Made by a program: the position numbers and the translations under genes | Part shown: piece after piece, positions 9,190-16,501 of the stretch | How positions within the stretch are numbered: position 1 is the stretch's first letter | Layout of the letters: each line of letters starts with the position of its first letter | Source of the DNA: an uncultured Sphingomonas sp. | GTDB taxonomy: Bacteria; Pseudomonadota; Alphaproteobacteria; Sphingomonadales; Sphingomonadaceae | Direction of reading: 5' to 3' | NCBI RefSeq assembly: GCF_913777625.1 | Contig: NZ_CAJYTI010000001.1 | Coordinates: 124,001 to 188,000 of the forward strand | Length of the DNA: 64,000 nucleotides | The notes under the pieces: model-generated | The model's input: only the letters and a program-made list of their open reading frames with translations | Told to the model about the DNA's origin: nothing | The model's database searches: none

Positions 9190-9579
9190 TCACCGGAAAC
9201 GCACGATGCCGGCCAGCCAAGACGCGGCTGCTGCCGGCACGGCCAGGACGCACAGGAAGAGGACGCCTACCGCGAGCAGGGGCCCGATTTCGCTGTTCAC
9301 CAGCATCACCGGCAGTTGGGAGGCCGTGATGGCCACCCCCGCCATCCAACCACGCTTTCGGACCAGGAGACCGGCGCCCGCTGCCAGCGCGATCGAAAGC
9401 GGGTACCATGCATGCCAATAGGCGGGTGCGTCCCAAGGCTCGTTCACGGCGGCCAGGCGGCACACCACGGCCCAGTAGAGGCTGCCCGCACAAAGCAGCG
9501 CAAGGACCGTCGGAAGCAGCGCCATCCCTCTGGTCGGCCCCTGCCTTCGCGTGCCGGCCGGGTGCCTGGCGCCGCGCAT
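9190..9579 (-). CDS. Small four-helix membrane protein coupled to the sulfotransferase gene
   Basis: A 129-residue protein of unknown function with about four membrane segments after a basic N terminus (from 'MALLPTVLALLCAG' through 'LLAVGVLFLCVLAVPAAAASWLAGI'). Its ATG overlaps the stop of the TPR-sulfotransferase gene in the sequence TGATG, a one-base overlap that indicates translational coupling. An internal ATG (MALLPT, residue 19) could also be used. It converges with the alpha/beta hydrolase gene. I do not recognise the family; composition and coupling argue that it is real. Confidence 0.65.
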   Translation of the reverse strand: MRGARHPAGTRRQGPTRGMALLPTVLALLCAGSLYWAVVCRLAAVNEPWDAPAYWHAWYPLSIALAAGAGLLVRKRGWMAGVAITASQLPVMLVNSEIGPLLAVGVLFLCVLAVPAAAASWLAGIVRFR

Positions 9580-11252
9580 CAGGATCCCGGAAACACCGGC
9601 ACTGCCGGATAGGCGGTAAGCACCTCGCCCAACGCCGCCTTGAGCGGATCGAGCCAGGGTTCGAACGGCTTCCAGCCCTCCACGCCCTCGCGGAAGATCG
9701 GGCGGCGGACCTGTTCGGAGCTGGCGGTGCGCACCGCACGCTCGGTCTTGTAGAAGGCGAGGCAGGCGGGTTCAAAGTCCAGGCCGCAGGCGGCAAGCAG
9801 CGCGCGGACCTCCACCTCGGTATCGTCGACCATCGCTTCGTAGAAGACGCGGTGCACGCGGCCGGGGGCGACCGCATCGACATGCGCCATCAGCCGCACA
9901 TAATCGGCATAATAGCGCCCCATGTCGTCCAGCGCATAGCTGAAGCCCTGGCCGCGGGCGAAATGCTGCTTGAAGTTGGAGAAGCAGCAGCCGAGCGGAT
10001 GGCGGCGCGCATCGACGATCCTGGCGTTGGGCAGCGCCAGCAGGATGAGCGGCACATGCGCCCAGTTGTTGGGCAGCTTATCGATGAAGAAGGGGCGATC
10101 GGTGCGGCGCTGGATTCGGGTGCGGCGCAAATAGGTCTCACCCAGCGCGCGAAGCTGGTCGCCGGTCAGGTCGGCGAGGCCAGCCGGATAGCCGGCGATC
10201 TCGCGGGCGAGCACCGGCAGGTCGGCAAGCTCGGCGGTGCCTTCCACCTGGCCGTGGCTCGACAGGATCTGCTCGACCAGGGTCGATCCGGCGCGCGGCA
10301 TGCCGAGGATGAAGATCGGGTCCGGCGCGGTGCAGCCCTGCCCCGCCCGGGCTGCCAACAGGTCCGGAGTCAGATGGGCTATATGCGCATCCACCAGCCG
10401 GGTCGTATCCTCGGCGGCATAGCGCAGCGACCGGCGGCGCAGGGCGTTGCCCGCGGCATAATGGGCGAAGGCTGGGGCGGCCTCGCCGCGGTCCTCCAGC
10501 GCCTTGCCGAGCGCGAAGTCGAGATGGAAGCGATCTTCCTCGGCAAGATCGGCGCCGGCGAGCGCGGCCTTCATCGCGGCGAGATCGGCGTCGTCGAAGC
10601 GGACGGTCTTGAGGTTCGCGAGGCTCCACCACGCCTCGCCCAATGCCGGCATCAGCGCGATCGACTGGCGGTAGGCGGCGACCGCGTCCGCCTGCCGGCC
10701 GACCGTCTTGAGCATATGGCCGTAGCTCATCCACACCCGCGGCTGGTTGGGCGCCTGTACGAGCACGTGCTCGTACAGCCCGATCGCGGCATCGAAGTCG
10801 CCGAGCCGCGCATTCGCGGCGGCCTGGAGATTGGTGTGGGTGGGGTTGTCCGGCTCGTCGGCGAGCACCTGGTCGAGCTCGGCGAGTGCCTCGACCGGAC
10901 GATTCAGTCGATACAGCACGAGCGCGAGATTGGCGCGGGCGGGCGTAAATTGGGGCGCCAGTTCCACCGCGCGGCGCAGCAGCGACTCCGCGTCACGGTA
11001 CCGGCCAATCCTGCCGGCGAGTTCGGCGAACATCCGGATCGCGGCGACGTCGAACGGGTCGTCCTTCAGGTGCGCACGCAGCAGCGGCTCGGCGACGTGC
11101 AACTGGTTGTCGTGCAGTGCCAGCGCCGCATCGATCAACCGGGGCGGATAGCGCCCTGCGGTCGCCATCCAGCTTTGCGGCGGGGCAAATTCGCGCGCCG
11201 GGATCGGCTCGCCCCCTGCGATTGCCCCGCTCATGCCGAACGGCTTCCGCAT
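9579..11252 (-). CDS. TPR-repeat sulfotransferase family protein
   Basis: A 557-residue soluble protein. Residues about 20-260 hold tandem tetratricopeptide repeats (for example 'AESLLRRAVELAPQFTPARANLALVL'). Residues about 290-550 form a PAPS-dependent sulfotransferase domain with the phosphosulfate-binding loop 'ILGMPRAGSTLVEQIL' and the later 'DARRHPLGCCFSNFKQHF' region. Such TPR-sulfotransferase fusions are common in alphaproteobacteria, but the acceptor is unknown. The track extends the frame 53 codons upstream through a palindromic repeat, which is spurious. The start is taken as ATG 11252 (MRKPFGMSG), with ATG 11234 as an alternative; no strong Shine-Dalgarno decides. A membrane protein gene is coupled to its stop. 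Confidence 0.85.
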   Translation of the reverse strand: MRKPFGMSGAIAGGEPIPAREFAPPQSWMATAGRYPPRLIDAALALHDNQLHVAEPLLRAHLKDDPFDVAAIRMFAELAGRIGRYRDAESLLRRAVELAPQFTPARANLALVLYRLNRPVEALAELDQVLADEPDNPTHTNLQAAANARLGDFDAAIGLYEHVLVQAPNQPRVWMSYGHMLKTVGRQADAVAAYRQSIALMPALGEAWWSLANLKTVRFDDADLAAMKAALAGADLAEEDRFHLDFALGKALEDRGEAAPAFAHYAAGNALRRRSLRYAAEDTTRLVDAHIAHLTPDLLAARAGQGCTAPDPIFILGMPRAGSTLVEQILSSHGQVEGTAELADLPVLAREIAGYPAGLADLTGDQLRALGETYLRRTRIQRRTDRPFFIDKLPNNWAHVPLILLALPNARIVDARRHPLGCCFSNFKQHFARGQGFSYALDDMGRYYADYVRLMAHVDAVAPGRVHRVFYEAMVDDTEVEVRALLAACGLDFEPACLAFYKTERAVRTASSEQVRRPIFREGVEGWKPFEPWLDPLKAALGEVLTAYPAVPVFPGS

Positions 11253-11259
11253 TTCCAAT

Positions 11260-11358
11260 CCGTCCTTCCCGCGAAGGCGGGAATCCATTGGCGCTCGTGC
11301 CCCGGTTCTTTCCCCCAGCGCACCGACGAATGAATTCCCGCCTTCGCGGCAAGGACGG
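11260..11358. repeat. Palindromic REP/MITE-like element, copy 1
   Basis: About 99 bp with long imperfect inverted ends, CCGTCCTTCCCGCGAAGGC... and ...GCCTTCGCGGCAAGGACGG. Each arm contains its own small hairpin CCCGC-GAAG-GCGGG. The same core, TTCCCGCGAAGGCGGGAATCCATTG, recurs at 45078-45172 inside the efflux operon. In translation such elements give the familiar 'IPAFAG' and 'DSRLRGKDG' strings, here seen in spurious ORFs. The element lies directly upstream of the sulfotransferase start, so it may shape that mRNA leader or act as the terminator-like end of the neighbouring transcript. Confidence 0.85.
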
Positions 11359-11435
11359 TGAAACTGGAAATTGCCTCGGCCTTTGTCATCACGTTCCCGC
11401 TCACCGCACAACCATCGGCGAGCGGGCCGTGGCGA

Positions 11436-12074
11436 TCAAGCCGGTTCGGCCGCCTTTTGCAGCGCTTCCGCATCCACGTCGTCGAGCGCCCAGGCGCGCT
11501 TGTACGCCGCGCGGTCCTGCACCCGCTCGACATAGGCCAGGAAGGAGTCGCGGCCGGGCAGCATGCCGAAGCGGGTCAGCCAGCCGATCTGCGAACCGAG
11601 ATAGACATCGGCAGCGGTGAAGCGTTCGCCGGTCGCGTAAGGCCGCGACGAGAGCAATCCGTCCAGCACCTCGACGACAAGGTCATAGGTGCCGTAGCCG
11701 AACATCCGGCTCTTGTCCTCGGCCGAAACGAAGGCGGCGGCCTTGTTGGTCGCGGCCTGCTCGACCGGCCCCGCCGCATAGAACAGCCAGCGATAATAAT
11801 CGGCACGTTCCTCCGGGAGCGGCGCCAAACCGGCGTCCGGGAAGCTCTCGGCGAGATAGGCGCAGATCGCGGCGCATTCGGTGACGACCTTGCCGCCATG
11901 GACGATCGCCGGAACCTTCCCCATCGGGTTGATCGCGCGATAGGCCTCGCCCTTCATCGTCGAGGCATAGTCCAGCATCTCGACGCGGTAGGTCGCCCCC
12001 ACTTCCTCGAGCATCCAGCGCACGATCCGGCCGCGCGACTGCGGGTTGGTATAGAGAATCAGCTGGTCCGTCAT
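11436..12074 (-). CDS. Glutathione S-transferase family protein
   Basis: A 212-residue cytosolic GST. The thioredoxin-fold N domain (residues 1-80) has 'LYTNPQSRGRIVRWMLEE' with the likely active-site Ser/Asn region, the cis-Pro segment 'MGKVPAIVHGG' and the glutathione-binding 'VVTECAAICAYL'. The all-helical C domain carries 'ERFTAADVYLGSQIGW', the usual N-capping motif. It conjugates glutathione to electrophiles or reduces peroxides; the exact class is unclear. It stands alone between the repeat element and a dienelactone-hydrolase-like gene on the same strand, 78 bp apart, and may be cotranscribed with the latter in a detoxification role. Confidence 0.9.
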   Translation of the reverse strand: MTDQLILYTNPQSRGRIVRWMLEEVGATYRVEMLDYASTMKGEAYRAINPMGKVPAIVHGGKVVTECAAICAYLAESFPDAGLAPLPEERADYYRWLFYAAGPVEQAATNKAAAFVSAEDKSRMFGYGTYDLVVEVLDGLLSSRPYATGERFTAADVYLGSQIGWLTRFGMLPGRDSFLAYVERVQDRAAYKRAWALDDVDAEALQKAAEPA

Positions 12075-12152
12075 GGCCCCGTACCCCTGTTGCTCCCGAC
12101 TCGATCCGTCGGGAACAAGAGGGGAACACGAAAGCGTCGTGCGGTCAACCGA

Positions 12153-13016
12153 TCACAGGCTGGCGAAGGTCGCGAGCAGGCGATCCCAAGCGCGATCGGC
12201 CTGGGCGGCGTTGTAGACGCGGCTGTCCGGTGGGCACCAGCCGTGCATCGTGCCGGCATAGACTTCGATCTCGGCCGGCACCTTGGCGGCGGCGAAGGCG
12301 GTACGCAGCGCCTCCTTGTCGCCGGGGGCGCGCGCGTCGTCATTCTCGGCGATGGCGAACAGGTAGCGGCCCTGCAGCTGCGAGGCGAGCTTGTGCGGGC
12401 TGTCGGCATCGGCGGTCACCAGCGGCGCGCCGTGGAAGCTGCCACCGGCGCGGACCCTGCCCGGAAGCGCCGCGGCGGTGCGCACGACGAACGGCCCGCC
12501 CATGCAATAGCCGGTGCTGCCCATGCCGCGCTTGGCATCCACCTCCGGCTGGGCATCGAGGAAGGCGGCGAAGGTCTTGGCGTCGGCGGTGATCGCAGCC
12601 GGGGTCAGCGGCTCGCGCCACGGCATGATCATCGCGCGCACCTCGGGCTGGTCGAACGACTGGCCGGGCTTGAGGAACGGCGCCTTGGTCGAGCGGTAGA
12701 ACTGGTTGACCGTCAGCACCGCATGGCCGGACTGGGCAAGCCGATCGGCCATCTGCCGGAAGGCTGGGCGCAGGCCCATAATGTCCGGCCATACCAGCAC
12801 CGCCGGATGCTTGCCGCTGGTGGGCGCCACGAAATAGGCGTCGGCGGTGCCGTCCGCGGTCTTGATGGTGACGTCGCGGCCCTTGACGGCGGCGGCGTTG
12901 GCCGGGCTCGGCAGCATCACCATCATGCCGGTCGCAGCGGCGGCGGCGGTGAAGCCGCGGCGGGTGATTCCGCCCAGCACGCGGTCGTTGTCGGCTGCGG
13001 TATGCTCGTCACACAT
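12153..13016 (-). CDS. Tat-exported dienelactone hydrolase family protein
   Basis: A 287-residue alpha/beta hydrolase of the dienelactone hydrolase family. The N terminus has a twin-arginine signal, 'ITRRGFTAAAAATGMMV', ending near residue 42 ('PANAAA'), so the folded enzyme probably reaches the periplasm. The nucleophile elbow is 'TGYCMGGP' with Cys as nucleophile, as in dienelactone hydrolase; the His lies in 'GTMHGWCPPD' and an acid in 'AENDDARAPGD'. Family members open lactone rings, but many act on unknown esters. The ATG is preceded by GAGGAGGAG. It lies upstream of the GST gene on the same strand. Confidence 0.88.
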   Translation of the reverse strand: MCDEHTAADNDRVLGGITRRGFTAAAAATGMMVMLPSPANAAAVKGRDVTIKTADGTADAYFVAPTSGKHPAVLVWPDIMGLRPAFRQMADRLAQSGHAVLTVNQFYRSTKAPFLKPGQSFDQPEVRAMIMPWREPLTPAAITADAKTFAAFLDAQPEVDAKRGMGSTGYCMGGPFVVRTAAALPGRVRAGGSFHGAPLVTADADSPHKLASQLQGRYLFAIAENDDARAPGDKEALRTAFAAAKVPAEIEVYAGTMHGWCPPDSRVYNAAQADRAWDRLLATFASL

Positions 13017-13100
13017 GGCGATCCTCCTCCTCGGGGTCCCCGCCCCGCCGCCGGTCTAGCCCAGCGCAACGCCGCCGCAAAGCTGCCCCGAGAAACAGAA

Positions 13101-13131
13101 CGGGCCCCGGCGCAAGATGCGCCGAGGCCCG
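13101..13131 (-). terminator. Terminator downstream of trcR
   Basis: Read on the minus strand, a 13-bp stem with one mismatch (CGGGCCTCGGCGC / GCGCCGGGGCCCG) and a five-base loop lies 26 bp after the trcR stop. It is followed by TTCTGTTTCTC, a T-rich tail that fits an intrinsic terminator. Confidence 0.7.
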
Positions 13132-13156
13132 CTCCCATACGCCCGGGAAGGCGATC

Positions 13157-13822
13157 TCAGTGCTTGAACAGGCTCTCCGCCGTGTGCTCGATCGGGGCGC
13201 TCTCGGCCTCCTGCACATGGCTCGCCGCATAGCGTTCGGCGCGGAGCTGCTCGATCAGCGCCTCGCGGTCGCCCTCGAGGCGGGTGTCGGTCGGCGCCTC
13301 GATGCCGGCGGCCTTGGCCGCCTTGGCCACCAGCGCGTCCAGCTCGCGCTGCGAGCAGAGGCCGAGCGTCACCGGATCCTTCGGCACGATGTTGCCGATG
13401 TTCCAGTGGGTGCGGTCGCGGATCGCGGCGATGGTGGTGCGGGTGGTGCCGATCAGCTTGCCGATCGCGCCGTCCGAAACCTCGGGATGGTGGCGCAGGA
13501 TCCAGGCGATGCCGTCCGGCTTGTCCTGGCGCTTCGAGACCGGCGTGTAGCGCGGGCCCTTGGTGCGGCGAACCTGCTCGGGGCCCTTCTGCATCTTGAG
13601 AACGTAGTTGGGGTCCTTCTGACCCTTTTCGATCTCGTCCATCGTCAGTTCGTGCGCGCGCACCGGATCGCGGCCGGTGAGCTTGGTCGCGGCGGTATCG
13701 TCAGCGATCGCCTGCACTTCGAGGATGTGGAGACCGCAGAACTCGGCAATCTGCTCGAACGACAGCGACGTGTTGTCGACCAGCCAGGAAGCGGTCGCGT
13801 GCGGCATCAGCGGCTGGGCCAC
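13157..13822 (-). CDS. trcR: Cell cycle transcriptional regulator TrcR (DUF1013)
   Basis: A 221-residue cytosolic protein of the alphaproteobacterial DUF1013 family, named TrcR in current annotations and linked to cell-cycle transcription. The family N terminus is plain: 'AQPLMPHATASWLVDNT', then 'LSFEQIAEFCGLH', a helix-turn-helix-like segment. A second one lies in the middle, 'VSDGAIGKLIGTTRTTIAAIRDRTHWN'. The start is the GTG at 13822: it restores the conserved first residues and has GGAGATCCACC in front. The next ATG (13807) would remove them. The C-terminal 50 residues are Ala/Glu-rich and variable. It is flanked by terminators and is probably transcribed alone. Confidence 0.92.
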   Translation of the reverse strand: MAQPLMPHATASWLVDNTSLSFEQIAEFCGLHILEVQAIADDTAATKLTGRDPVRAHELTMDEIEKGQKDPNYVLKMQKGPEQVRRTKGPRYTPVSKRQDKPDGIAWILRHHPEVSDGAIGKLIGTTRTTIAAIRDRTHWNIGNIVPKDPVTLGLCSQRELDALVAKAAKAAGIEAPTDTRLEGDREALIEQLRAERYAASHVQEAESAPIEHTAESLFKH

Positions 13823-13851
13823 GGTGGATCTCCGGAACTTGAAACAATAAG

Positions 13852-13872
13852 GGCCGCCCATCACGGGCGGCC
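13852..13872 (-). terminator. Terminator after the glycosyltransferase gene
   Basis: On the minus strand a perfect 8-bp stem GGCCGCCC/GGGCGGCC is followed by CTTATTGTTTC, a good intrinsic terminator for the operon ending at 13927. A second hairpin, GCTTGCC/GGCAAGC, sits closer to the stop codon at 13896-13915. Confidence 0.75.
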
Positions 13873-13926
13873 ACACATGGTCTTGATGTAGGGGAGCTTG
13901 CCCGCTTCGGCAAGCGTTTCCGCGAT

Positions 13927-14949
13927 TCAGGCGGCGGCCTTCTCGCAGTCGATCGGCACCAGGGCGCTCAGGAACTGACGCGCGCTCGCCTCCCAGGTGA
14001 AGCTGCGGCCATAGGCGGCGCAGGCAGCGCGATCCAGCATGCGCGCCTTGTCGATCGCCACGCCCAGATCCTCGTCCATCACGCCGGTCTCGGGCGTCAG
14101 CACGTCGACCGGGCCGGTGACCGGATAGGCGGCGACCGGCGTGCCGCAGGCCAGCGCCTCGATCATCACCAGGCCGAAGGTATCGGTGCGGCTGGGGAAG
14201 ACGAACACGTCCGCCGCGGCGTAAGCGGCGGCGAGGTCCGCGCCGAACTGCGCCCCGAGGAAGACCGCCGCCGGGTACTTCGCCTCCAGCATCGCCCGCG
14301 CGGGGCCGTCGCCCACCACCACCTTGGTGCCGGGGCGATCGACGCGGAGGAACGCCTCGAGATTCTTCTCGACCGCGACGCGACCCACATACAGCATCTT
14401 CGGCCCGGCCAATTCCGCCATGCGCGGATGGGGCGCTAGGTCCGGATGGAAGTTGCTCAGATCGACACCCCGCCCCCAGTGGCGGACCTGGGGCAGGCCG
14501 TGATCGACCAGCGACTGGCGGATCGAGGCGGTGGAGGCGAGAATCGTCGCGCTCGGCGTATGAAACCAGCGGATGTAGCGCCAGATCCATTCGGCCGGCA
14601 CGCCCGAGCGTGCCGAGACATAATCCGGGAACTGGGTGTGATAGGCGGTGGTGAACGGCCGCTTCTGGCGCAGGCACCAGCGCCGCGCCGCGACGCAGAG
14701 CGGCCCCTCGGTCGCCAGATGGATCGCGTTGGGGGCGAAATCCTCCAGCATCGCGCCCACCGCCGCCACGCTGGTGATCGCGAGGCGGATTTCCGGATAG
14801 GTCGGGCAGGGCAGCGAGTAGAAGCGGTCCGGCGAGACGACCATCACCTGGTGGCCCTGGCTCTCCAGCACCCGCCGCACCGATTGGAGCGTGCGGACGA
14901 CGCCGTTGACCTGGGGCTCCCAGGCATCGGTCACGATGGCGATACGCAC
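13927..14949 (-). CDS. GT4-family glycosyltransferase, probably the diacylglycerol glycosyltransferase Agt
   Basis: A 340-residue GT-B fold glycosyltransferase. The N terminus 'VRIAIVTDAWEPQVNGVVRTL' and the C-terminal nucleotide-sugar site 'FVFPSRTDTFGLVMIEALACGTPVAAYPV' are typical of family GT4. It lies directly downstream of a PlcP-like phospholipase gene. In rhizobia, Agrobacterium and marine bacteria that pairing marks Agt, which glycosylates diacylglycerol during phosphate starvation; transfer to this protein is inference. The GTG at 14949 gives the usual N terminus (MRIAIVTDAW). A GTG at 14976 overlaps the upstream stop as GTGA and is a real alternative. A mannosyl- or phosphatidylinositol glycosyltransferase is the other possibility. 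Confidence 0.85.
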   Translation of the reverse strand: MRIAIVTDAWEPQVNGVVRTLQSVRRVLESQGHQVMVVSPDRFYSLPCPTYPEIRLAITSVAAVGAMLEDFAPNAIHLATEGPLCVAARRWCLRQKRPFTTAYHTQFPDYVSARSGVPAEWIWRYIRWFHTPSATILASTASIRQSLVDHGLPQVRHWGRGVDLSNFHPDLAPHPRMAELAGPKMLYVGRVAVEKNLEAFLRVDRPGTKVVVGDGPARAMLEAKYPAAVFLGAQFGADLAAAYAAADVFVFPSRTDTFGLVMIEALACGTPVAAYPVTGPVDVLTPETGVMDEDLGVAIDKARMLDRAACAAYGRSFTWEASARQFLSALVPIDCEKAAA

Positions 14950-14972
14950 GGTCTCGGTCCCCCCCGCCGCCG

Positions 14973-15851
14973 TCACGCCGCCGCCAGTCTGACCTCGGAC
15001 TCCGGCTGCGACTCGCGCGCTGCCATCTCGTCGGCCCAGTGGAGAATTTCCATGGTGCCGTCGTACTGCTCCACCAGCGCGGTGCAACCCTCTACCCAAT
15101 CGCCGTCGTTATAATAGGCGACACCGTCGATCGGGCGGATCTCGGCCTTGTGGATGTGCCCGGCGATCACGCCGTCGACGCCGCGGGCACCGGCTTCGCG
15201 CGCCACGATCTCTTCGAACTTGGAGATGAAGGACACCGCGTTCTTCACCTTCTGCTTGGCGTATTTGGAGAGCGACCAATAGGGCAGACCCATCCAGCGG
15301 CGCACCATGTTCAGCCAGCGGTTGAGCGTCATCATCATCTCGTACGCAGCGTCGCCCAGATGGGCGAGCCAGCGGTGCGACATGGTGATCGCGTCGAACT
15401 CGTCGCCGTGGAGCACCAGCAGGCGGCGGCCGTCGGCGGTGGTGTGAATCGCCTGGCGCTTGATCTTCACGCCGCCGAAATCCAGCCCGGTGAACTGGCG
15501 GAACATCTCGTCATGATTGCCGGGAATATAGACGATCTCGGTGCCGCGCTTCGCCCGCTTCAGTACGCGCCAGACGATGTCGTTGTGCGTCGCCGGCCAG
15601 TACAAGCGCTTCTTCATCGCCCAGCCGTCGATGATGTCGCCCACCAGGTACATGATGTCGCTGTCGACATGGTCGAGAAAATCGATCAGCATTTCCGCGT
15701 TGCAGCCGCGCGTGCCGAGATGCACGTCGGAAATCCAGATCGCGCGATACTTGCGCCGCGTGCCGATCGGCCGTTCCGGAATGGTGGGCGTCGCCGCATG
15801 AAAGTCCGCGAGCCCCGCGACATCGAACGAAAGCTTGGTGATCGTGGCCAT
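14973..15851 (-). CDS. plcP: Metallophosphoesterase of the PlcP phospholipase C / LpxH-like family
   Basis: A 292-residue calcineurin-like phosphoesterase with 'WISDVHLGTRG', 'LVGDIIDGW', 'IPGNHDEMFR', 'LHGDEFD' and 'IAGHIHKAEI'. Standard tools often call this UDP-2,3-diacylglucosamine diphosphatase (LpxH). From memory, the length and the segments 'LYWPATHNDIVWRVL', 'MVRRWMGLPYWSLSKYAK' and 'YNDGDWVEGCTALVE' match rhizobial PlcP much better. PlcP cleaves phosphatidylcholine-type lipids to diacylglycerol when phosphate is short. The glycosyltransferase that follows would then glycosylate that diacylglycerol. The stop and the next gene's possible GTG overlap (GTGA). A dyad and a Pho-box-like repeat lie 70-95 bp upstream. 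Biochemical activity is inferred. Confidence 0.85.
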   Translation of the reverse strand: MATITKLSFDVAGLADFHAATPTIPERPIGTRRKYRAIWISDVHLGTRGCNAEMLIDFLDHVDSDIMYLVGDIIDGWAMKKRLYWPATHNDIVWRVLKRAKRGTEIVYIPGNHDEMFRQFTGLDFGGVKIKRQAIHTTADGRRLLVLHGDEFDAITMSHRWLAHLGDAAYEMMMTLNRWLNMVRRWMGLPYWSLSKYAKQKVKNAVSFISKFEEIVAREAGARGVDGVIAGHIHKAEIRPIDGVAYYNDGDWVEGCTALVEQYDGTMEILHWADEMAARESQPESEVRLAAA

Positions 15852-15917
15852 GCCCGAGTTCCCGTGCAGCTATGCTGGTGCAGAGACTCGCCTATGGCGC
15901 GACATTGTTACAAATCG

Positions 15918-15945
15918 AATCGTTACGATTTCATGGGATTGTCAT
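15918..15945. promoter_or_regulatory. Dyad AATCG-TTA-CGATT and Pho-box-like repeat upstream of plcP
   Basis: In an AT-rich patch 67-94 bp upstream of plcP, a perfect dyad AATCGTTACGATT (15918-15930) is followed by ATTTCAT-GGGA-TTGTCAT (15928-15945). The latter matches 11 of 14 positions of the 11-bp-spaced PhoB repeat (CTGTCAT N4 CTGTCAT). The match is on the plus strand, facing the 141-aa genes rather than plcP, and chance matches of this quality occur, so it is only a candidate operator. Confidence 0.3.
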
Positions 15946-16042
15946 ACAGGCGCCGCCGATCGGCCGCGAGAGAAGGAAGTAGCGCCCACGCCGCCCCAGG
16001 TCCGCGCCTGCCTCTACAATGCGGGGACGGGATGGACAAACC

Positions 16043-16468
16043 ATGCAACGCCTTCGTGACATCGCAAGCGACATCTTGCGGACCATCGAGCACATCGCGC
16101 GCGAATGCGAGGCGCCCATCGACTTGCTGCTGATCGCCGATCTCCGGAAGAAAGTGGCGCTCGCGCACAGCCTGTTCTTCGCGCAGCAGGAGCAGCTGGT
16201 GCTCCAACCGCTACGGCAAAGCGGCGACCCGGCCCTTGCGGAGATCGCGCGATGCTCCGTCGAGCGCGATCTGGAGGGCCGCCGGATGGGCCTCGCACAT
16301 TACCAGCGATGGCCCCTTGCCCGCGTTGCCGAAGACCCCGCCGGCTACCGTCGCGAGGTGCTGACCATGCTGCGCTGGATCGAAGCCCGCATCCTCTATG
16401 CCGAGCAGACGGCCTACCCGGCGCTGGCGCGACTTATTTCGTCCTCAAAACAAGCCGCAGGTCGCTGA
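16043..16468 (+). CDS. 141-aa helical protein, first of a tandem paralogous pair
   Basis: A soluble, all-helical protein of 141 residues that I cannot assign with confidence. It shares with the next gene the pattern E...L.PLR.S.DP, 'DLE.R...L.H...WP', 'DP.GYR', 'E.RI' and a final '.P'. The four-helix layout resembles hemerythrin-like (HHE) proteins, but only some of the His/Glu ligand positions are filled (for example Glu in 'AQQEQLVL' and His in 'GLAHYQRW'), so metal binding is doubtful. The ATG at 16043 follows GGGATGGACAAACC and gives exactly the length of its paralogue, so it is preferred over the track's 16019. It is divergent from plcP. Confidence 0.7.
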   Translation: MQRLRDIASDILRTIEHIARECEAPIDLLLIADLRKKVALAHSLFFAQQEQLVLQPLRQSGDPALAEIARCSVERDLEGRRMGLAHYQRWPLARVAEDPAGYRREVLTMLRWIEARILYAEQTAYPALARLISSSKQAAGR

Positions 16469-16501
16469 ACTCCGCCTAGAATGGCAGCAGGAAGGACCCT
16501 G

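Noticed and set aside
14973-15851. Lipid A enzyme LpxH
   Set aside because: The motif set is shared, but length, characteristic segments and the downstream GT4 gene point to PlcP. Kept as an alternative only.
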